Assembly: GCF_003345355.1 (NCBI RefSeq)
Contig: NZ_QQNB01000001.1
Location: 248,001 to 312,000 of the forward strand
DNA: 64,000 nucleotides
Direction of reading: 5' to 3'
Origin: Sphingomonas aracearum
Lineage (GTDB): Bacteria; Pseudomonadota; Alphaproteobacteria; Sphingomonadales; Sphingomonadaceae
Part shown: piece after piece, positions 18,529 to 27,900 of the stretch
How positions within the stretch are numbered: position 1 is the first letter of the stretch
How the letters are laid out: each line of letters opens with the position of its first letter
Position numbers and translations under genes: made by a program
Notes under the pieces: model-generated
The model's input: only the letters and a program-made list of their open reading frames with translations
The model's database searches: none
What the model was told of the DNA's origin: nothing

Positions 18529-18897
18529 ATGATCCGTCTGCTCGCGCCGCTCGCCCTCTCGCTCGCCATGGCCGGTTGCGCCAGCACGCCCGCCACCCCT
18601 CGCCCCGGGCGAGCGCCCTTTGTGCCGATCCCCACCGGCACGGCAGGCTTGCAGGGGGTGATGGGGCGCAATTCCGGCCAGCTTACCGCCCTTCTCGGCC
18701 AGCCGGTAGCGGACGTGCGCGAGGGCGCCGCGCGCAAGCTGCAGTTCCGCAGCGGCACCTGCGTGCTCGACACCTACCTTTACCCGCGCAACGGCGGCGA
18801 GCCGGTCGTCACCTATCTCGACGCGCGGCAGCCCGATGGCAGCCCGATCGACCGGGCAAGCTGCGTCGCCGCGTTCAGCATCCGGCGCGGCGGCTGA
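18529..18897 (+). CDS. Small lipoprotein of unknown function
   Basis: ATG 18529 begins MIRLLAPLALSLAMAGC, a lipoprotein signal with lipobox AMAGC and acylated Cys17; the longer frame from 18499 would put ten residues before the signal. The mature part (~105 residues) contains GVMGRNSGQLTALLGQPVADVREG and GTCVLDTYLYPRNGG, a SmpA/BamE-like pattern of "LLG-P...G...YLY". It is likely a periplasm-facing envelope lipoprotein. Two Cys in the mature part could form a disulfide. Function unknown. Confidence 0.75.
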   Translation: MIRLLAPLALSLAMAGCASTPATPRPGRAPFVPIPTGTAGLQGVMGRNSGQLTALLGQPVADVREGAARKLQFRSGTCVLDTYLYPRNGGEPVVTYLDARQPDGSPIDRASCVAAFSIRRGG

Positions 18898-18909
18898 CCC
18901 TCCCGGCGG

Positions 18910-19968
18910 CTAGGCCGCCCGCTCCCGCATCAGCCGATCGCGGGCCCAGCCGGCAGCTTCGCGCACCACCGGGTCGTCGTCGGCCATCAGCGCCTCCACG
19001 CCTGGCAGCAGCGCGGGCGAGCCGCTGTTGCCGGCAGCGATGAGGCAGTTGCGGATCATCCGGCTGCGGCCGATCCGCTTGATGGGGGAGCCAGCGAAGA
19101 CCTGCCGGAAGGCCGCATCGTCCAGCGCGAGCAGATCGGCGAGGTCCGGCGCGGTGAGCTCGCCGCGCGGGTGAAAGGCCCGGTTGGCGGCCGCTGCGGC
19201 GGCGAACTTGTTCCAGGGGCAGGCGGCGAGGCAATCGTCGCAGCCATAGATGCGGTTGCCGATGTGCTCGCGGAATTCGTGCGGGATCGGGCCGTCATGC
19301 TCGATCGTGAGATAGGAGATGCAGCGTCGCGCATCGAGCCGGTAGGGGGCAGGAAAGGCGTTGGTCGGGCAGGCAAGCTGGCAGGCGTCGCAGGTGCCGC
19401 ACGTGCTGCGCGCCCGCTCGTCGGCGGCAAGGTCCAGGGTGGTGTAGATCGCGCCCAGGAACAGCCAGGAGCCATGTTCCCGGCTGACCAGATTGGTGTG
19501 CTTGCCCTGCCATCCGAGCCCGGCCGCCTCGCTGAGCGGCTTTTCCATCACCGGCGCGGTATCGACGAACACCTTCACGTCCGCCCCCGGCGCCTCGGCC
19601 ACCAGCCACCGCGCCAGCGCCTTCAACGCGCGCTTGACCACGTCGTGATAGTCGCCGCCCTGTGCATAGACGGAGATGCGACCGATCTCCCCCCTGCCCG
19701 CCAGCGCCATCGGGTCGACAGCGGGCGCGTAGCTCATGCCCAGCGCGACCACGCTCTTCACCTCCGGCCACAGGGCGGCGGGGCTCTCGCGGTGATGCGC
19801 GCGCTCCTCCATCCAGATCATGGAGCCGTGCATCCCCTCGGCCAGCCACTGGTGCAGGCGCTCGGCCGTGCGCGGCGCCGCGTCCGCGCGCGCGATCCCG
19901 CAGGCGGCGAAACCCAGCTCCGCGGCTTTCTCTTTCAGCCGCTGCGTCAAAGGCTTGTGTTCGGGCAC
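18910..19968 (-). CDS. queG: Epoxyqueuosine reductase QueG
   Basis: A 352-residue cobalamin-dependent iron-sulfur enzyme for the last step of queuosine tRNA modification. The N-terminal B12-binding domain includes [17 protein letters not shown], and the Asp-containing [16 protein letters not shown] is conserved. Two 4Fe-4S cluster motifs follow: [13 protein letters not shown] and [10 protein letters not shown]. The C-terminal part has HEAT-like helices. It is divergent from the ABC exporter genes with a 45-base gap. Confidence 0.95.
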   Translation of the reverse strand: MPEHKPLTQRLKEKAAELGFAACGIARADAAPRTAERLHQWLAEGMHGSMIWMEERAHHRESPAALWPEVKSVVALGMSYAPAVDPMALAGRGEIGRISVYAQGGDYHDVVKRALKALARWLVAEAPGADVKVFVDTAPVMEKPLSEAAGLGWQGKHTNLVSREHGSWLFLGAIYTTLDLAADERARSTCGTCDACQLACPTNAFPAPYRLDARRCISYLTIEHDGPIPHEFREHIGNRIYGCDDCLAACPWNKFAAAAAANRAFHPRGELTAPDLADLLALDDAAFRQVFAGSPIKRIGRSRMIRNCLIAAGNSGSPALLPGVEALMADDDPVVREAAGWARDRLMRERAA

Positions 19969-20013
19969 GCCCGCCCGCTACCACAAAAGCGCAGCCAGGG
20001 GGACTTTCGGCAC

Positions 20014-20925
20014 GTGAACGAAGCTTTGGCGATCAGCGCCTCCGGGCTGGTGAAGCGCTTCGGCGAGCGGCGGGTGGTGGACGGCATCGACATCGCCGTG
20101 CCCCGCGGCGCGGTCTACGGCGTGCTTGGGCCCAACGGCGCGGGCAAGACGACGACCTTGCGCATGCTGCTGGGCATCATCGAGCCGAACGCGGGCGAGC
20201 GTACCCTGCTCGGCTACCGGCGCCCGCGCGAGGCCAGCGACCGGGTCGGCTACCTCCCGGAGGAGCGCGGGCTGTATCCGGCGATGAAGGCGCGCGAGGC
20301 GATCGCGTTTCTCGGCGCGCTGCGCGGGCTCGATTGGCGGATCGGGCGCAAGCGCGCGGACGTGCTGCTGGAGCGTGCCGGGCTCGCCCATGCGGCCGAC
20401 AGCAAGATCCGCAAGCTTTCCAAGGGTATGGCGCAGCTTGTTCAGCTATTGGGATCGGTGGTGCACGAACCCGAGCTGCTGGTGCTCGACGAGCCTTTTT
20501 CCGGCCTCGACCCGGTCAACCAGGAGAATCTCGAGCGATTGATCCTGGCGGAGCGCGACCGTGGTGCGACCATCCTGTTCTCCACCCACGTCATGGCGCA
20601 TGCCGAGCGATTGTGCGACCGGCTGACGATCATCGCCGGCGGCCGCGCCCGTTTCGAGGGCACGGTGGCGGACGCGCGCGGCACGCTGCCGATGCGCGCG
20701 CATTACGTGCCGCACCAGGAGGGGCCCGGCATCGCCGCGCTGCTGCCGGCGGATGCGGTGCGCCAGGCCGACGGCTGGCGCTTCACCGTGCCCGAGGGCG
20801 GCGCGGAGGAGACGCTGAAGCGATTGATCGACGCGGGCCACGGCATTTCCGGCCTGTCCATCGAGCGGCCCGGATTGCACGACGCCTTTGTCCGCATTGT
20901 CGGCGGCGAGGAGATGTCGGCATGA
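20014..20925 (+). CDS. ABC transporter ATP-binding subunit (NatA-like)
   Basis: A 303-residue ATPase. Walker A is GPNGAGKTTT (~residues 45-54), and LSKGMAQLVQLLGSVVHEPELLVLDEPFSGLD contains the variant signature LSKGM and Walker B. The C-terminal ~80 residues form a DUF4162-like domain typical of ABC-2 exporters. The GTG at 20014 has CAGGGGG upstream; longer in-frame extensions run antisense through queG and are rejected. The stop overlaps the permease ATG (ATGA). Together they form a Na+/drug-type exporter; substrate unknown. Confidence 0.93.
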   Translation: MNEALAISASGLVKRFGERRVVDGIDIAVPRGAVYGVLGPNGAGKTTTLRMLLGIIEPNAGERTLLGYRRPREASDRVGYLPEERGLYPAMKAREAIAFLGALRGLDWRIGRKRADVLLERAGLAHAADSKIRKLSKGMAQLVQLLGSVVHEPELLVLDEPFSGLDPVNQENLERLILAERDRGATILFSTHVMAHAERLCDRLTIIAGGRARFEGTVADARGTLPMRAHYVPHQEGPGIAALLPADAVRQADGWRFTVPEGGAEETLKRLIDAGHGISGLSIERPGLHDAFVRIVGGEEMSA

Positions 20926-22181
20926 GCCAGGCCCCTGCTCCCTCGGACGCCCCCTCGAATGCCCGGCGCCTGCTGCGCCAGACGCTCACCATCGCCCGGC
21001 GCGACTTCGTGGCGACGGTGTTCACGCCAACCTTTCTGCTGTTCCTCTTCGCGCCGCTCATCATGCTGTCGTTCGGCGCCGTGGGCGGGCTTGGCGCACA
21101 GAGCGTGGCGCAGGGTGCGGACGAGAAGGAACGGATCGTCGCGCTGGCGCCGCCCGCCAGCATCGCGGCCCTGCGCGCCACTGACGAGCGGCTGCGCTCG
21201 ATCTTCCCACGAGACGAGCAGCCGCCCCAGCTTCTCGTCCGCCCGGCCCCGCCCGCCCCGGCGCTGCACGCCCGCGCTCTGTTCGACACGCGGGAGACGG
21301 ACACCGCGGCCGTGCTCTACGGCCCGTTCGAGCGGCCGCAGATCCTCTACGGTCCGATGGGTGCGCGGGCTTCGCGCTATCTTGCGGCGCTGGCGGAAGC
21401 GACCTTGCGCACCGAGCGGTCCGGCGGCCCTGCGGCGCTGAGCCGGCCCACCCTTTCTCCCGTGGCCCGCACCACGACCTCGCTGGGCGGGCGCAACGCG
21501 TCGGCCTTCTTCAGCGTGTTCGGCATCTTTTTCCTCACCCTGCTGCTGGCCGGCCAGGCCGTTGGCACGATGGCGGAAGAGCGCAGCAACAAGGTGATCG
21601 AGGTGCTGGCCGCGGCGGTCCCTCTCGAATCGGTTTTCCTCGGCAAGCTGCTCGGCATGTTCGGCGTCGCGGTGCTCTTCGTGCTCTTCTGGGGAACGCT
21701 GGTCAGCCAGGTCGGCTCGCTCGCCCCTGCGGGCCTGGGCGCCGCGCTGTCCCAGCTCTCGCCCGCCATCGGACTGCCGACGTTCGTCACACTCTTCTTC
21801 GCCTATTTCACGATGAGCTACATGCTGCTCGGCGCGGTGTTCCTCGGGGTTGGCGCGCAGGCGTCCACCATGCGCGAGATCCAGATGCTGTCGCTGCCGA
21901 TCACCATCGTTCAGGTGGCCATGTTCGGCTGGGCGGCGGCGGGCGCCGGGCAACCGGATAGCTGGACGGCGATCGCGGCGCAGGTCTTCCCGCTGTCGAG
22001 CCCCTATGCCATGGCCGCGCGGGCCGCCCAGTCGCCGGTGCTATGGCCGCATCTGGCGGCGCTGGCGTGGCAGGCATTGTGGGTGGCCATCGTCATCACC
22101 GTCGCCGCGCGCGCGTTTCGCCGCGGCGTGCTGCAATCCGGCACCGCCAAGTTCCGCTGGCCCTGGCAGAAGGCTCTCTAG
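20922..22181 (+). CDS. ABC-2 type permease subunit (NatB-like)
   Basis: A 419-residue membrane protein. One N-terminal helix (FTPTFLLFLFAPLIMLSFGA) precedes a ~170-residue extracytoplasmic domain. The conserved MAEERSNKVIEVLAAAVPLESVFLGKLLG cytoplasmic segment then leads to five C-terminal helices. This is the ABC-2/NatB layout. It overlaps the ATPase gene by ATGA, so the two are coupled. The very long upstream frame extension is antisense to queG and out of frame with the ATPase gene. Confidence 0.92.
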   Translation: MSQAPAPSDAPSNARRLLRQTLTIARRDFVATVFTPTFLLFLFAPLIMLSFGAVGGLGAQSVAQGADEKERIVALAPPASIAALRATDERLRSIFPRDEQPPQLLVRPAPPAPALHARALFDTRETDTAAVLYGPFERPQILYGPMGARASRYLAALAEATLRTERSGGPAALSRPTLSPVARTTTSLGGRNASAFFSVFGIFFLTLLLAGQAVGTMAEERSNKVIEVLAAAVPLESVFLGKLLGMFGVAVLFVLFWGTLVSQVGSLAPAGLGAALSQLSPAIGLPTFVTLFFAYFTMSYMLLGAVFLGVGAQASTMREIQMLSLPITIVQVAMFGWAAAGAGQPDSWTAIAAQVFPLSSPYAMAARAAQSPVLWPHLAALAWQALWVAIVITVAARAFRRGVLQSGTAKFRWPWQKAL

Positions 22182-22213
22182 CTGCGGGGGCACGGCGCTC
22201 CTACATCCGGGCC

Positions 22214-22708
22214 ATGACCCAGAACCGACGTCAGTTCCTTGCCACCGCCGCCCTCGGCAGCGCTGCGGTTGCGCTGTTCGGCTGCCGCCGCGCCGAAGCA
22301 GGCCCGCCCGGACGCTTCGAAGTGACGCTCACCGACGCGCAGTGGAAGGCCAGGCTCTCGCCGGCCGCCTATCGCGTGTTGCGGCACGAGGACACGGAAA
22401 CGCCGTTCACCAGCGCCCTCAACAAGGAACATCGCGCCGGCTCGTTCCTGTGCGCGGGCTGCGCGCTGCCGCTCTTTTCCTCCACCACCAAGTTCGAGAG
22501 CGGCACCGGCTGGCCGAGCTTCTGGCGACCGCTGCCGAATGCGGTGCGCAACCGCCGCGACGGCTCGCTGGGCATGGAGCGCACGGAAGTGCACTGCCGA
22601 CGCTGCGGCGGGCATCTCGGCCACGTCTTCGACGATGGCCCGCGGCCCACGGGCCTGCGCTACTGCATGAACGGGGTGGCGATGACGTTCCGGCCGGGCA
22701 AGGCCTGA
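22214..22708 (+). CDS. msrB: Peptide methionine-(R)-sulfoxide reductase MsrB with export signal
   Basis: A 164-residue protein that repairs methionine-R-sulfoxide. Zinc Cys pairs CAGC and CRRC, the GTGWPSFWRP segment and HLGHVFDDGP are present, and the catalytic Cys lies in RYCMNG. The N-terminus MTQNRRQFLATAALGSAAVALFGC has a twin-Arg NRRQFL motif, a hydrophobic stretch and a possible lipobox Cys. Export by Tat, perhaps with lipidation, is inferred; ordinary MsrB is cytoplasmic. Starting at ATG 22214 keeps the signal complete. It is next to the IME attachment tRNA. Confidence 0.93.
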   Translation: MTQNRRQFLATAALGSAAVALFGCRRAEAGPPGRFEVTLTDAQWKARLSPAAYRVLRHEDTETPFTSALNKEHRAGSFLCAGCALPLFSSTTKFESGTGWPSFWRPLPNAVRNRRDGSLGMERTEVHCRRCGGHLGHVFDDGPRPTGLRYCMNGVAMTFRPGKA

Positions 22709-22725
22709 CGTCCGGGCCGGGAAGG

Positions 22726-22799
22726 TGGAGCGGGTGAAGGGAATCGAACCCTCGTCGTAAGCTTGGGAAGCTTCTGCTCTACCATTGAGCTACACCCGC
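22726..22799 (-). tRNA. tRNA-Gly (anticodon CCC), IME integration target
   Basis: The minus-strand gene runs from GCGGGTG (5' end at 22799) to CACCCGC, discriminator U and encoded CCA (22726-22728). The anticodon loop TTCCCAA sits between GAAGC and GCTTA, giving CCC; the outermost anticodon-stem pair is G-A. The overall sequence matches bacterial tRNA-Gly(CCC). Its 5' 40 bases are duplicated at 44193-44232, so the sequence upstream of this gene (22800 onward) now belongs to the inserted element. Confidence 0.95.
22760..22799 (-). repeat. attL, 40-bp attachment repeat in tRNA-Gly
   Basis: Forty bases are identical to 44193-44232. They cover the 5' end of the tRNA through the D arm and anticodon arm. 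The block contains the near-perfect palindrome AGCTTGGGAAGCT (anticodon arm), a likely strand-exchange core. Confidence 0.9.
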
Positions 22800-22839
22800 A
22801 GTTCAACGGCTTAGCGCTGAAAAGGCCATCGCTGGGTCC

Positions 22840-22861
22840 CGGTTTACAGGCCGGTTTACAG
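22840..22861. repeat. Two CGGTTTACAG repeats inside attL (candidate integrase arm sites)
   Basis: CGGTTTACAG occurs at 22840-22849 and 22852-22861, 41-62 bases inside attL. The same decamer is found twice, in the same orientation, just inside attR. The placement fits arm-type binding sites of a tyrosine integrase. Confidence 0.65.
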
Positions 22862-22956
22862 CGGCGACGCCAGCCAATGCCATGAGCATCATCCTGCCGT
22901 CAACACGTATGCCGATACCGACGTTCGATAACGGAAGGCGAAACGCGTTCCAGGCG

Positions 22957-24090
22957 TCAGTCCGCAAGGAGGCCACGGGCGATGCGTTTGCCCAAGGCGA
23001 TCTGACGAGCGGTATCGTCGACGTAAATGCGGCGGATGCGCTCGACCTCCGCTTCGGACCAACCCATGATGCTGGCGATCTCCGCATCCGTGAGGTCCGT
23101 CGTGGTCATGAGGTAGGTGGCGAAGGTGCCACGGGCATCGTGCAGATGCTTTTGCCGCCGGCCGGACTGGCCCGCCTCATCGATCTCGACGTGAAAGATG
23201 CCTGCCAGCTTGGCGATACGGGAAACTTCCTTGGTGAGCGTGTCCAAATTCCACGGCCGCCCCTTGGGGTTGACCAGCACCGTATCCACACCTGACGCAC
23301 GCGGCTGATCCTTCAGCTTCGCCAGGACGGCGTCGAGCTCTGGAATGCGCGGAACCGTCGCGAAGTGACGGCGGCCTCGGCTGGTCTTCTTCGCCTTCTT
23401 TACGATCGCGAACTCGCCGACGGACGCCCATGTCAAGCGCGCGAGATCCTCTCGTCGAAGCCCGGTCACGGAGCATAGAAGCACGGCGTAATAGACGCAG
23501 CGATCTTTTTCTCCCGCGGCCTCTTCGAAGGCGAGCAGGTCGATCTTCGTCCACACGATCTCCGCACGCTGCCCGTTGACGTAGATCTTCCCGATTTTCT
23601 CAGCGACGTTGATCCGTAAGGCACCCCGCTGGATGCCGTATTTCAACAGCGCGCGTAGCACGGTGACGCCGTTATCGGCCGCCCGCGGCGTGGCCGCACG
23701 CGCATCGCGCCAGTCGACGACTTTTTCGATCATGCGCTGATCGTTGAAAACCGCGAGTGGAACCTTGCCCCATTTCCCCTCGATCGTACGCACGATCGAC
23801 CCCCAGGTCTTCTTCGTATTGTCGCTCAGCCGCGACCATTCCGGGCTTGCCAGCCACTTGTCGATGAGCGTCTGTAGGGTCGTGGGGTTCGGCTGCTGTG
23901 CTGCGTCCCGATCCCTCATCGCGGCGGTAAGGCTTTCCAGCGCCTCGATCGTCAGGTCCGGTCGGGCTCCATCCGCCGACATGACGGGAGGGCCGCCGCC
24001 GCGCCATGCATAGACGTGCCAACGGATAGTCCCGTCCGCGAGACGCTTTTGGACGAAGTGCAGGCCCTTGATCACAGGCGCGACTCCCAT
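22957..24090 (-). CDS. int: Tyrosine-type site-specific recombinase (IME integrase)
   Basis: A 377-residue integrase. An N-terminal arm/core-binding region (~1-170) includes the SAM-like segment TLQTLIDKWLASPEW. The catalytic domain has Arg212 in TGLRRED, a Lys in the KKAKKTSRGR beta-hairpin, His317 and Arg320 in HLHDAR, Trp344 in place of the second His (IMGW), and nucleophile Tyr356 in RRIYVDD. It drives integration and excision at tRNA-Gly(CCC). Its 3' end faces attL, 157 bases away. The start overlaps the upstream 151-residue gene by 19 bases. Confidence 0.95.
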   Translation of the reverse strand: MGVAPVIKGLHFVQKRLADGTIRWHVYAWRGGGPPVMSADGARPDLTIEALESLTAAMRDRDAAQQPNPTTLQTLIDKWLASPEWSRLSDNTKKTWGSIVRTIEGKWGKVPLAVFNDQRMIEKVVDWRDARAATPRAADNGVTVLRALLKYGIQRGALRINVAEKIGKIYVNGQRAEIVWTKIDLLAFEEAAGEKDRCVYYAVLLCSVTGLRREDLARLTWASVGEFAIVKKAKKTSRGRRHFATVPRIPELDAVLAKLKDQPRASGVDTVLVNPKGRPWNLDTLTKEVSRIAKLAGIFHVEIDEAGQSGRRQKHLHDARGTFATYLMTTTDLTDAEIASIMGWSEAEVERIRRIYVDDTARQIALGKRIARGLLAD

Positions 24091-24527
24091 TCGCGGAAGA
24101 TGTCTTCCGGCGTCGGCGGAGCGGGCCGCGGTGTTTCCACAATACTCAGGCGGATGGTGCCGTCGGTTTCGACCTCAAGCCTGCCGATCGGCAGACCGGC
24201 CTTCATTGCCGCTTGAATCGTTCGGCGGATCGCAACCGTGCTGATCGGGCTCTTCTTGCGCGACACGCGCACGCCATTTTCCTTTCGAGAACCGGTGGTC
24301 TCGAAATCGGCCTCATCCTCACCCCTGCCGGGGCGGATCGAACGGGTGTTCTGATCCGAACGGCCCGCGATCGTCGCGAGGCATTCGAACCCCAACCCGA
24401 TGGGGTGCATCTCCTCGATCGAGGAGAGCAGCGGTTGGACGAACGGTGTCGGACCAGGCCGGGTTTCGTCCACCTCCGCACGGCGCGCTGACGCCTGGTG
24501 TGCGACGGGTTCTTTAGGATCCGACAC
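24072..24527 (-). CDS. Integrase-associated hypothetical protein
   Basis: A 151-residue protein read from GTG 24527. The N-terminal half (VSDPKEPVAHQASARR onward) is polar and probably disordered. The C-terminal half (ISTVAIRRTIQAAMKAGLPIGRLEVETDGTIRLSI) is a short helix-strand unit often found upstream of alphaproteobacterial tyrosine integrases. It overlaps int by 19 bases and is presumably cotranscribed. A role in recombination directionality is possible, but no excisionase HTH is visible. The true start could be internal. Confidence 0.65.
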   Translation of the reverse strand: MSDPKEPVAHQASARRAEVDETRPGPTPFVQPLLSSIEEMHPIGLGFECLATIAGRSDQNTRSIRPGRGEDEADFETTGSRKENGVRVSRKKSPISTVAIRRTIQAAMKAGLPIGRLEVETDGTIRLSIVETPRPAPPTPEDIFREWESRL

Positions 24528-24909
24528 GAGAGCGCACTCACGAGCTGCCGCTGACAGACCCCCGGCCTAGGTGACGACGTTGACCGAGGGCCTGCCAGCG
24601 GTAATTCGGAGAGCCTCGCCGCACCGAAGCGCGGCCGCAGCCGTGCTTCGTGGATCAGCCTGGCCCGGAATCGGCGAGAAGGGAAGAACCCCCATCGCGC
24701 TAATCTACATCAAGTATGATCTCGATATACGTTAGGTAAAGCTGACCAACCCCGTTCATTCAGCCGAATCATCGCAGTTCCCGAAGCCCGCCGCTGATGC
24801 AGCTGGCGGCGAGCGTTCGATCGGCCAGGTTTGGGACGAAGCCGTCGTTGCCATCGACGCCGCCGTATGTCAGCTTGAGCCAAGAGCAGACTTTGCCGCT
24901 CCATCATAC
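24528..24909. other. Intergenic region between helicase-nuclease and integrase unit
   Basis: About 380 bases without a supported gene. A 65-residue minus-strand frame (24710-24907) is Arg-rich, motif-free and without SD, so I do not call it. Local AT-rich patches (TATGATCTCGATATACG near 24715) could contain the promoter for the minus-strand int unit. Confidence 0.4.
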
Positions 24910-27900
24910 TTAGAGCTCGAGTGCGCTGGACAGCTGCTTCTTGATGTTAGCGGCGTTAAAGCCGCCCAACTCGGTTGTGGTCAACAAGACCACTTCGGCG
25001 GTGGGGTCGCCGGCCTGACCAACACCTGCGGCGCCGTACCACGCCTCTTTCAGCTTCCATCTCGCCACGTAGTCGGGTCGGTCGAGCATACCAAGGTGCT
25101 CGATCAGTAAAGTTCGGCCCGTTTCGGCGTCCGCAACAGTAAAGTCGGGATACCTGATCGAGCCGTCCGGTCCCTTGAAGGGCTGCTCGTAGGCGTAGGG
25201 GACACCGAAGCCATCTAGCAGATCGGCAATGATTACCTCGGACTTGGACCGCACAAGTTCGCCACGGGTGGTGCGATGGATAAGCCCGCTCTCGAGGAAG
25301 GAGCCGACATGCTCAACGGGTGAAGGTGCAGTGAACAGGTTCGTCCACCGACGAGCGGTCTCCGAACGATCTGCTCCGGACAGCTTCATGAGATCACGCA
25401 GCTCGCCCTGATGGAACAGCACGACGTCTCGCTGCTGCCTTGTCAGAGCAGTGTAGAGGAGCTCTCTGGAAAGCGGTCGGCAGGGATTAGGGATCACGAC
25501 GAACGTTGTCCCAAACTCGCTTCCTTGCGACTTGTGAATCGTGAGCGCATAAGCGAGCTCAAGCCGCGCGTCCCCATCCTCGCCGAAGTCGGATCCGCTG
25601 AAACCGAACTTGTGGCCGAGCTGCGTCGAGAACTCGACCTCGAGCTTCCAAGGGAGTTTCTTGGGCTTCCAGGCTCTGCCTTTGAACTGTCCGATGGCTA
25701 GGCCGATCTCGCCGTTGGCGAGGTAGGCTTTGTCGAGCTCCGGCCAGACGTCCTTGCGTCGCCCGTTTGAGAGGTTGATGACCTTGTCGCCGTACAGAAT
25801 CGCCTGGCCGCCGAATGGTTTCGCGATCTTGCGGTGGTAGTAGGTGTCGACATCCCACCAATGGCGCACCGACTGCCGGAATATCTTCTTGATCCAGCGG
25901 TTCAAACCATCGACGCCGGTTTCGCCTCCTCTCAACGGCGCCAGGATCTGCCAGGACTCGGCCTCCGCGCCGCCACCGCGCCGAATTCCCGCTTCGTCCG
26001 GCCGCGAAAGATTGAAGTAGGCGCGCCCATTGAACTCGCCGCCTCCCAAGCTGAGTTCGAAGGCCGTCTCATCACTGATAGCGTCGTCCACGCCCTCTCG
26101 GACATGGCGGGTGACCTCGGCCAAGAGCTTCTGCTGAAGGTCGGCATCCCCTGTCCATTGCACCGTTCGGATCCCGGATGCTGTGCCGGAAGAGAGCCGC
26201 GACCAGACCTCGTCCGCTCCAGGATCGGGTGCCTCGCCGCTGAACCAGCGCGACAGGAGCACGTCGTCACGGCCGCCGCCGCCCGACTGCCTGCGCACGA
26301 CGGTGAGCTCCGCTAAGCCGTTGGATTCGCCGCCAGTGGTCCGGAGCTGGCGGATCATGTCGACGAAGGGACGGCCCGCTCCTATTGGCGGGAGCTGCCG
26401 AGGGTCGCCCACTAGGATCAGGCGCTGCACGGTCGCGGGATCGAGCGCGTCGAGCGCGGCGGCCAGCTGGTCCTCGGTGAGCATGGATGCTTCGTCGATG
26501 ACGACCGTCGCGTAGCCGCCTTCCCGCTCCGGGGAGCCGTTGGCTCGATAGGCGCCCGTCTGCGGATCGTAGCGCTTCGATGTCAGCAAGAACTGGGCGA
26601 GCGTGTAGGCGGTCACGTCACCCGCCTTGCGCTGCATCTGGACGCGGGCCTTGCCCGTCGGCGCGAGCAGCAGGACGCCTCCGTTGGCGATCTGGTCGAG
26701 CGACAGCAGCGCGAGCAGCAAGGTCGTCTTACCGGTGCCGGCGGGACCGATGAGCGCCGAAGCGCGCGACCTAAAAAGCTCCTCGAGCGCCTCAGCTTTC
26801 TCGGCCCTTGCGGCCTCCTCGGCGGGATCGTCGCCCATGGACTTGCCGCCGAGCGCGTCGTCGATGCAACGACGCCAGTCGTGATCACCCTTGTGGCGTG
26901 CGCCAGAGATGCGCCGGAGGATGCGTGTGGCGATCAGCGCACGCGAGCCGGCGTATCGATCGAGCTGCCATGCCGGATCGCCGGAGGCGGTCGTCGAGGC
27001 CTCAATCACTGGCGTCAACTCTCCGCCGAAGGCGTCCACCCAATCGCTGCCGATGGCGCAGGGTGGCGATACCTCCGCGGTTCTGACACGCTCGACGAGC
27101 CAGTCCTGCGGAAGGAGGGTGTGGCCTTCGCCCGCGGCGGCCTCGAGCCTGTCGAGCATGAGCGCACGCGCCCTTCTCGGATCGATCGGTTCGGGACAGG
27201 CGGACGGCGCGGGAACGGGCGAGGCGGCAAGAACCTGCGGGTCGGGGAACATGCCGCGGTCGATCACTCTTACGGGGATCGGATCCGGCCGGGCCCGATC
27301 CGTTTCGTAGATCAGGTAGGGGTTCGCAAGGATGGCCGCGTCCTCATGAGGGATGCCGGACGCCTTGCGCCGCTCCTTCACCCACCACCGCGTGACCTGC
27401 TCAGCGGAGAGCTCGAAGCGCGCGAGGAGTTCAAGCAGCGCCCGCCTGTCCGCCTTAAGGCTGCCCCACAGCTTAGCCGCGATCGGTCCGATCGAGGCCT
27501 GCAGCTCCTTCGGAAGCTGGGACGGATCGGCCAGCAGGGCGCCGACGAGCGGCCACGGATCCCGTACGTCGGTGCCGCCATCGGCGTGTAGGATCCCGCC
27601 GATCGCGTGGGCGAGTAGTGTTCCGTTCTCCAGGCCGAGCGCGCTTAGCGCAGAGCCGAGGCCGGGGAAGGCCCCCCGGAGACGCCACAGTCGATTGAGC
27701 TCTCCGTCGATCCATCGGTGGGCGCGCTCCCAGTCGCCGGAGAGGACCTCCTCGTATCGGGCTACCGTCGCCGATGCGGCGAGCAGCGTAGCGATAGCCT
27801 TGTCGTGGCTGACGTGCTCCGCGCCCATCGAGAAGGTGTCCCAATGCTCTTCGGGCGCGTGGAGGACGAACGGCTTGGGATCGAAGTCGGGGTCAGCCTC

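Noticed and set aside
24710..24907. 65-residue minus-strand ORF upstream of the helicase-nuclease gene region
   Set aside because: Arg-rich composition, no SD, no motif. It looks like a chance frame in an intergenic stretch.
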